Origin: Bryobacterales bacterium
GTDB lineage: Bacteria > Acidobacteriota > Terriglobia > Bryobacterales > Bryobacteraceae
Reading direction: 5' to 3'
Assembly (NCBI GenBank): GCA_016721425.1
Contig: JADKID010000019.1
Location: 1 to 13,723 of the forward strand
Length of the DNA stretch: 13,723 nt
Numbering within the stretch: the stretch's first letter is position 1; every line of letters begins with the position of its first letter. The notes under the pieces are model-generated. The model did not search any database, was not told the DNA's origin, and saw nothing but the letters and a program-made list of their open reading frames with translations. A program made the position numbers and the translations under genes. Shown here in pieces: positions 8,616 to 13,723 of this stretch.

Positions 8616-9554
8616 TCAACTCTTCTTCTTCCAGTACTCCATGGTGGTCCCGGTGTAGACACCCGATCCAACGATGGCTCTTTTCCGGACGTCGGCAATC
8701 TCTTCAGGAGTCATTTTCTTGAAGTTCTGGACGGCGCGGATGTTGTCTTCCATCTGTCCTTGTGTGCCGGCGCCGCAGACGGCCACGTGCACACCGGGCT
8801 GGCTGAGCGTGTAGCGGAGACACTCGGTGGGGCTGAGGGAGCGCAAGAGGAACGCCTTGCCGAACACCTTGATGGCCTGGTTGCCCACGTTACGATCGAT
8901 CGCTGCGGGTAGGGCGATCTTCTCGAAGCTGAGATAGGCGTGGTCGGCCGCATGAATCGGCATCATCACGGTGTCCCATTTGCCGTAGGCCTTGAGCAGC
9001 GCGGTGTGTACCTCCGGGTCGTAGTGTCCGGTGAACCCGATGAAGCGGCACTTGCCGGCTCTTTTCGCGGCCTCGAACGCTTCGATGGCGCCACCGGGGA
9101 CGAGGAGTTGATCGATGTCTTCGCGGGTCTGGACGGCGTGCGCCTGCCAGAGATCGATGTAGTCTGTCTTGAGCAAGCGGAAGGACGTCTCCAATTCCTC
9201 ATTGGCCTCCCTCGCCGTGCGCTTGACGGTCTTGGTAGTGAGAAAGACATTCTTGCGAACGCCCTGGAGCCCGAGGCCGTAGGACTCTTCGGCACGGCCG
9301 TCCCAGTAGAGGCGGGAGCAATCAAAGTACGTGATGCCGAGCTCGTACATCTTGCGGACGTGCGCCGCGGCGGCGGGGACATTGGGCAAGAGGTCCATGC
9401 GGGCGCTGCCCTGTGCGAGGACGCTGACGTGGATTCCGGTTTTGCCGAAAGCCGTGGTGGGGATGTCTCCGGCTTTCACTTTCGGCGGAGCCGCGAAGGC
9501 GTTGGTGATGGGCATGCCGGAAAAGGCTCCGCCGACGAAGATGCGTCTGTTCAT
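8616..9554 (-). CDS. Aldo/keto reductase with a twin-arginine-like export signal
   Basis: This is a 312-residue NADPH-dependent carbonyl reductase of the aldo/keto reductase barrel family. The catalytic tetrad is intact: Asp78 and Tyr83 (YFDCSRLY), Lys108 (FLTTKTVKR) and His139 (LWQAHAVQT). The cofactor-phosphate region near the end reads CGAGTQGQMEDNIRAV, a loose match to the usual motif. The N-terminus NRRIFVGGAFSG followed by AFAAPP looks like a short Tat signal with cleavage after Ala21, so the enzyme may act outside the cytoplasm. The h-region is short, so cytosolic retention is possible. GGAGTG (9561-9566) lies six bases before the ATG, and the gene starts 14 bases after its paralogue stops. 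The next gene begins 12 bases downstream. The physiological substrate is unknown; reduction of sugar or lipid aldehydes is plausible. An apparent longer open frame to 10019 is the reverse-frame shadow of the upstream reductase. Confidence 0.92.
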   Translation of the reverse strand: MNRRIFVGGAFSGMPITNAFAAPPKVKAGDIPTTAFGKTGIHVSVLAQGSARMDLLPNVPAAAAHVRKMYELGITYFDCSRLYWDGRAEESYGLGLQGVRKNVFLTTKTVKRTAREANEELETSFRLLKTDYIDLWQAHAVQTREDIDQLLVPGGAIEAFEAAKRAGKCRFIGFTGHYDPEVHTALLKAYGKWDTVMMPIHAADHAYLSFEKIALPAAIDRNVGNQAIKVFGKAFLLRSLSPTECLRYTLSQPGVHVAVCGAGTQGQMEDNIRAVQNFKKMTPEEIADVRKRAIVGSGVYTGTTMEYWKKKS

Positions 9555-9568
9555 AGTGTCCACTCCGT

Positions 9569-10561
9569 TTATCGTCCGGTCATTTTCTCGATGTGTTCGG
9601 GGTAGCGCGCGCCCTCGATAGTGATGCACGAGGCGGCGCTTTCCATGGCACGCAGGTCTTCTGGCGTGAGCTCGATAGAGGCGGCTCCGATGTTCTCTTC
9701 CAGGCGATGCAGCTTGGTGGTGCCGGGGATGGGCGCGATCCACGGCTTCTGGGCCAGCAGCCAGGCCAGCGCGATCTGGGCTGGGGTCGCGTTCTTCTCT
9801 GCCGCGATACTGCCGAGCAGATCGACCAGCGCGCGATTGGCCTTCATCGCCTCGGGCGTAAAGCGGGGCAGGATGTTGCGGAAATCGCCGGCCTCCAGTG
9901 TGGTGTTCTCGTCCATCTTCCCGGTGAGGAAACCCTTGCCCAGAGGGCTGTAGGGGACGAAGCCGATGCCCAGCTCTTCGAGGGTGGGGATCACTTCTTT
10001 TTCGGGTGTGCGAGTCCATAGTGAGTACTCACTCTGGAGCGCGGTGACGGGCTGAACGGCGTGGGCGCGGCGGATGGTTTGCGCGCCGGCTTCGGAGAGG
10101 CCAAAGTGCTTCACCTTGCCGACCTGAATGAGGTCCTTCACCGCGCCGGCGACGTCCTCGATGGGCACTTCGGGGTCCACGCGGTGTTGATAGAAGAGAT
10201 CGATGCATTCGACGCGCAAGCGTTTCAACGAGGCTTCGGCGACCTCCTTGATGTGCTCCGGCCGGCTGTCCAGGCCGACGTTCTTGCCGGCTTCCGGATC
10301 GAGCTTCCAACCGAATTTGGTGGCAATCACCACCTGGCCGCGAAACGGCTCCAGCGCCTCGCCGACGAGGATTTCATTGGTGAACGGGCCGTAGACTTCG
10401 GCCGTATCGAAGAAGGTGACGCCGCGTTCGACGGCGGCCCGGATGACGGGGATCATCTCCTGTGGGTCTTTGGCCGCGCCGTAGCCAAAGCTCATGCCCA
10501 TGCAACCGAGGCCGAGTGCCGAGACCTCCAGGCCGCTGTTTCCGAGTTTGCGTTTCTGCAT
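9569..10561 (-). CDS. Cytosolic aldo/keto reductase (YakC/AKR13-like)
   Basis: This is a 330-residue NADPH-dependent aldehyde/ketone reductase with no export signal. The family start RKLGNSGLEVSALGLGCMGM is followed by the catalytic Asp52 and Tyr57 (FFDTAEVYG), Lys82 (VIATKFG) and His126 (LFYQHRVDP). The barrel continues with GLSEAGAQTIRRAHAV, QSEYSLWTR and GFVPYSPLGKGFLTG. The cofactor-binding end reads IPGTTKLHRLEENIGA, the usual NADPH phosphate site of this branch. The start MQKRKLG at 10561 is chosen for its ribosome site; the upstream ATG at 10585 lacks one. It is the first gene of the minus-strand operon and divergent from the AraC-family gene, the arrangement expected if that regulator controls it. 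No frame breaks. The substrate is not predictable; members act on methylglyoxal-like and aromatic aldehydes. Confidence 0.95.
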   Translation of the reverse strand: MQKRKLGNSGLEVSALGLGCMGMSFGYGAAKDPQEMIPVIRAAVERGVTFFDTAEVYGPFTNEILVGEALEPFRGQVVIATKFGWKLDPEAGKNVGLDSRPEHIKEVAEASLKRLRVECIDLFYQHRVDPEVPIEDVAGAVKDLIQVGKVKHFGLSEAGAQTIRRAHAVQPVTALQSEYSLWTRTPEKEVIPTLEELGIGFVPYSPLGKGFLTGKMDENTTLEAGDFRNILPRFTPEAMKANRALVDLLGSIAAEKNATPAQIALAWLLAQKPWIAPIPGTTKLHRLEENIGAASIELTPEDLRAMESAASCITIEGARYPEHIEKMTGR

Positions 10562-10566
10562 TGTTT

Positions 10567-10572
10567 CTCTCC
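10567..10572 (-). promoter_or_regulatory. Ribosome binding site of the first aldo/keto reductase
   Basis: GGAGAG on the minus strand lies five bases before the ATG at 10561. It decides that start over the ATG at 10585. Confidence 0.65.
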
Positions 10573-10636
10573 AGGGGACTGCCATCTCCAGAGTAGGTTC
10601 AAGCGCCCGGGGAGCGGTATCCCGATCCTGCCGATT

Positions 10637-10648
10637 GATTACCTAATC
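10637..10648. promoter_or_regulatory. Candidate operator in the divergent promoter region
   Basis: GATTACCTAATC is a perfect 12-base inverted repeat (GATTA-CC-TAATC), set in an AT-rich patch of the otherwise GC-rich 149-base gap between the AraC-family gene and the reductase operon. Its position, 63-76 bases from either start codon, suits a shared regulatory site. AraC-family proteins more often use direct repeats, so binding by the neighbouring regulator is only inferred. No convincing -35/-10 pair could be read on either strand. Confidence 0.35.
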
Positions 10649-10710
10649 CTCCAGCTTGCTTGATTCCCGCGCAGGGGTGCGGTTATCCCGGGTGGCAGGA
10701 GCGCGCGGCC

Positions 10711-11677
10711 ATGGCCACGAAGAATCGCAGAGAAGAAGCCGCGCCGGTGCCGGATCAGGCCGGCGAGTTGCGCGAGGAACTGGCTCGCAAAATTGCCTTA
10801 TTCCCTGGGCAGCGCAGAGAAACGAGTAACGGAGATTCCGGGGTTGATGCTCGTGCGGCGCACGTCGCCGACGGAGCCGTGCTCGATGACGTATGAGCCG
10901 AGCGTGGCAGTGATTGCGCAAGGGCGCAAACGGGTGGACCTGGGCCAGAACACGTTCATCTACGATTCGTCGCGATTTCTGCTGACCTCGGTGGACCTGC
11001 CGGTTTCCAGCCGCGTGATCGAGGCTAGTGAGGCAGTGCCGTGTCTGGCGATGGCGCTGAAGCTGGAGATGCCGATGGTCCGGGAACTGCTCAGCCAGGA
11101 GGGGATTCAGGTGGCCGAGGCGCCGTCCGGGGGGCCGGGCATGGCGACGGGCGAGACCACGGTGGAGTTCCTGAGCGCCTGCTGCCGGCCGGTGGATTTG
11201 CTGGACTCGCCGCGCGACATTTCCGTATCTGGGCGGGCTGGTGCAACGCGAGATCATCTACCGGATCCTGCGCAGCGCGGAGGGCTCGCGGCTGCGAGCG
11301 ATTGCGACGCTGGGCGAACAGAGCCACCGCACGGCGAAGGCGATCGCCTGGATTCGGGTGAACTATGCGAAGCCGGTGCGGGTGGAGGATCTGGCGGAGA
11401 TGGCGGGCATGGGCGTCTCGACGCTGCACCATCACTTCCGGGCGCTGACGGCGATGAGCCCACTGCAGTACCAGAAGCTGATTCGGCTGCAGGCGGCGCG
11501 GGGCCGGATGCTGATGGATGGCCTGGACGCCGCGAGCGCGGCGTATGAAGTGGGCTACGGAGCGCCAGCCAATTCAACCGCGAATACAGCCGCTTTTTTG
11601 GACAGCCGCCGAAGCGGGATGTGCGGGCGCTGCGCTCGCCGGGGGCGGCGCCGAGGGAGGTGGGGGTGGCGGGGTAA
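10711..11677 (+). CDS. YqhC-like AraC-family transcriptional regulator, frameshifted three times
   Basis: Read across frames this is a protein of about 320 residues with the AraC-type N-terminal domain typical of YqhC and relatives (IPGLMLVRRTSPTEP, MTYEPSVAVIAQGRKRVDLG, FLLTSVDLPVSSRVIEAS). The C-terminal double helix-turn-helix reads VRVEDLAEMAGMGVSTLHHH, then SPLQYQKLIRLQAARGRML, then SASQFNREYSRFFGQPP. Breaks: near 10808 (GGGCAGC), near 11221 (one T too many in ATTTCCG) and near 11567 (TACGGAGC). Each is a single-base shift with conserved sequence on both sides, so the gene is probably intact in the organism. AGGAG at 10697-10701 is nine bases before the ATG. In E. coli YqhC activates an alcohol dehydrogenase and an aldo/keto reductase in response to aldehydes. 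Here the gene faces away from two aldo/keto reductases and an alcohol dehydrogenase, which supports the same role by inference. Confidence 0.88.
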
Positions 11678-11741
11678 GGGAGCGTAGCTGACGGCACGGC
11701 GGCTCTCGCTCACCCCCGTCCTTCCGGGACACTGTCCGCTA

Positions 11742-13512
11742 TCAGCCGTATAGCGATTTCCGCTTGTGTTCCAACTGCTTGATGAAGTTGCGCTTGATCT
11801 TATACTTCACGCGGAGAGCCTCCAACTGGCGAACGAACTCCGCGCTACGGTCGATGCGCCGCATCGCGGTAGCCGCTTTCACCAGTAAACCGACGGAATC
11901 CTCGTAGCGGCCGTTGCTGTGGGCAGCGACGGCGGCTTCGGCCAGTTTCATGTAAATGGGCGCAGCGTCCTCGGGATTTGATTTCTCACGGGCGGTCGCA
12001 CGCCGCAGCCATAGACTGTTGGAGCAACCACCCGTCTGCGCCTCGCCCCAGGCCGACTCCGGGTCGCCCTCGAATAGGAATATCTCGACCAATGGGGAGT
12101 TGTCACCGTCGTCTTGCATCCAACGAAAATGGGCCGGCTTGCGAGCTTTCTGTTTGGCCTTTGCGATGCGCGACCGGATTTCGGCCAGCGCGCGCTCCCG
12201 CCATTCCGGCCATGCGCCGGCCTTGTTGGCGTGGCGCTCCAGTGTCTTGTAGGCGGCGAGTAACGGCTGCTGGATAAACTCGGCCCACATCAGCTTCATG
12301 GCTTCCTCATGCCGGCCGCGTCGATGGTATTGTTCAGCCACGAATTCCCGCAACCTGGCGTCCGTGCGATCCGGGAAGGCCTTCAAGCCCTTTTCCGCCC
12401 AGTGCAGGGCGTTCTCATGCTGGCGCGCATCCCGATAAGCCTCGGCGATTCTCAGGTAAGAGTGGGCGCTCGACAGGTCGTGGCTCATGACCGTCACGAG
12501 CTGTTCGACATCGCCAGACGCCTTTGCCAGTGATTCCATGATGTGCGTGATGCGGAAGTGCTGGCCCCACTCGGATTGCTGTTGCTTGGCGGTTCGCGCC
12601 GGCACCTTGACCCACTCAGTCTCGGCCAGTTCGCCGTAGACCTTCATGCCCTTGGCCCCAAGGATCTCTGCGTACTGCTCCGCGGCGGCGTAGAAGACGT
12701 CGAAGTCGCTCTGCATCTCCCACTGAAAGAGCCGCCGCGCCAACTCCGCCGGATCGGGCCGGGCTTCCTGGCACGCCCGATAGTGAATGTCCTGCAATCT
12801 ATCCCGCAGCATTCTGAAGTGGCCTTCGGAATCGTCTATCGCCTCGACGGCCCCGAGCAGAGACTGCAATGCCGATTCGCATAGCTCAATCACGGCGGCC
12901 GCCTGACCGTCTTTCAGCATCTGGTCAGAAGGAATCAATGGCATCGTCGACGCCCCGCGCCCAGGCCGTTGCCTCGCGGTACGGGATGAAGCCGTCAACG
13001 CTAACCGCGTTATCAAAGGCGCGCCGGACGGCGTCGGCGGCGCGGTCGGGGCCGGCACTCCGGGCGGCGTAGAGGATGAGGCGTTCGCGGAGCCGGTCGT
13101 CGTCCTTGGCCCAATCGAGCACCATCCGTTACAGGGTGTCTTTGTCTTTGGCCTGGAGGATCTTGCCGGCATCGACCAGCGTGAGTTCCTTTGTCTTGCG
13201 CCGTCCACCGCCTTCGACAGTTTCCGCCGCGCAGTTCATCAGGCGAGCGCCACAGCGACGCAGTGCTTGCAGAACGCCGTCGCTGCCTACCGGACAATCG
13301 CAGGAGTACTCCGGCACTTCATCGTCGGCTGCAGGTATGACGTGGTATCTTTGATTCCCGCGAACGATAGGCGCGGAACGCAGTCGCCGCCAATCTTCGA
13401 GCGATTCGACCTGTCTTTGCGAGAAGTAGTCGAGCCCTCGTTGGTAGGACGACCCTCCAGCCAACCGCCGAATCACAGCATCGTTCGTCATCCACGTGAG
13501 ATTGATTGACAC
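11742..13512 (-). CDS. SWIM zinc-finger protein with helical-repeat C-terminus, interrupted by frameshifts and one stop
   Basis: The N-terminal part (NLTWMTNDAVIRRLAGG, SYQRGLDYFSQRQV) matches the start of bacterial SWIM zinc-finger proteins. The finger itself is CDCPVGSDG followed, after a one-base shift near 13275, by FCKHCVAVALA, giving the C-x-C-xn-C-x-H ligand set. The frame shifts back near 13240. An in-frame TAA at 13129-13131 separates LQAKDKDTL from MVLDWAKDDDRLRERL, and another shift near 12932 joins AIDS to DQMLKDGQ. From there to TGA at 11742 the frame is open, with all-helical TPR-like repeats (SSAHSYLRIAEAYRDARQ, ENALHWAEKGLKAFPDRTDA). The total is about 590 residues. The start is unsure: GTG at 13512 is preferred by family likeness, with TTG at 13527 and ATG at 13491 as alternatives, none with a strong ribosome site. 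SWIM fingers bind DNA or protein partners, but the role of this family is unknown. It is convergent with the AraC-family gene, 64 bases apart. Confidence 0.8.
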
Positions 13513-13527
13513 AAAAGAATTATCCAA

Positions 13528-13723
13528 AATTACCGTTCACCAATGGACAGGGCCACAGAGCGAAACGGGCTGATCGTCAACGCAGCTCTGCCGCGGTGGA
13601 CATAGCCGCAGAGACCAGGCGCAGAGAAGGTGCCGTTGCGCTGGAGCATCCTCAGAGATTCATGGTCCACTCCCTCACGCTCGTGGTTCGGTTCAGAGCG
13701 CGCGGTGGTCGACAACAATGGCG
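13528..13723. other. Right-edge stretch without an assignable gene
   Basis: No gene start with a ribosome site is seen. A short plus-strand reading from ATG 13543 gives ERNGLIVNAAL before a stop. It faintly resembles the RNGLIV segment of IS5-type transposases, but there is no further match in any frame. The minus-strand open frame here (about 62 residues) is not recognised. Upstream signals of the SWIM gene should also lie here, but none is clear. Confidence 0.3.

Noticed and set aside
7281..8912. A 543-residue plus-strand open frame rich in Gly, Ala, Asp and Glu
   Set aside because: It is antisense to the well-supported alcohol dehydrogenase, reductase and glycosidase genes, has no domain likeness or ribosome site, and its composition is what GC-rich codon bias produces on the opposite strand.
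8616..10019. A 467-residue version of the exported reductase
   Set aside because: The extra N-terminal part is an out-of-frame reading of the upstream reductase; a ribosome site and signal-like start occur at 9554.
10621..10670. A sigma-70-like promoter for the AraC-family gene (TTGATT with a 17-base spacer)
   Set aside because: The -10 position reads GCTTGA, too far from consensus to support.

Overview
The window looks like GC-rich chromosomal DNA of a soil bacterium, most probably an acidobacterium of the Solibacter/Bryobacter kind. This is an inference. It rests on the high GC content, strong GGAG-type ribosome sites, a Tat-exported family 2 glycosidase carrying an extra C-terminal beta-rich domain, and a secreted beta-helix protein beside a GPH sugar symporter. 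No rRNA, tRNA, CRISPR array or complete mobile element was found.

Layout. Positions 1-4328 are a plus-strand cluster: the C-terminal half of a family 3 beta-glycosidase (cut by the window edge), a GPH-type sugar:cation symporter, and an exported right-handed parallel beta-helix protein. The gaps are about 25 and 17 bases, so this is probably one operon. It converges on a minus-strand operon (10561 down to 4493): cytosolic aldo/keto reductase, exported aldo/keto reductase, zinc alcohol dehydrogenase, then a family 2 beta-galactosidase-like enzyme. The first three genes are 12-14 bases apart, and the glycosidase follows after 91 bases. A YqhC-like AraC-family regulator (10711-11677) is divergent from the reductases across 149 bases that contain a 12-base perfect palindrome. 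It converges on a SWIM zinc-finger protein gene (13512 down to 11742). The last 210 bases hold nothing firmly assignable.

How the parts may work together. The secreted glycosidases and the symporter suit release and uptake of plant or microbial oligosaccharides. The reductase/dehydrogenase set beside a YqhC-like regulator resembles the known arrangement in which YqhC activates aldehyde reductases. I infer an aldehyde- or carbohydrate-carbonyl-reducing module adjoining a glycan-degrading one. No clearly new system was identified.

Quality warning. At least 20 reading-frame breaks interrupt otherwise well-conserved proteins. They are densest in the first 1.3 kb (about one per 80-100 bases in the family 3 gene) and recur in the beta-helix, family 2 glycosidase, AraC and SWIM genes, while the dehydrogenase and both reductases are clean. 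The protein sequence is conserved on both sides of each break, so most are probably sequencing indels, not gene decay. Gene products below were read across these breaks by eye.
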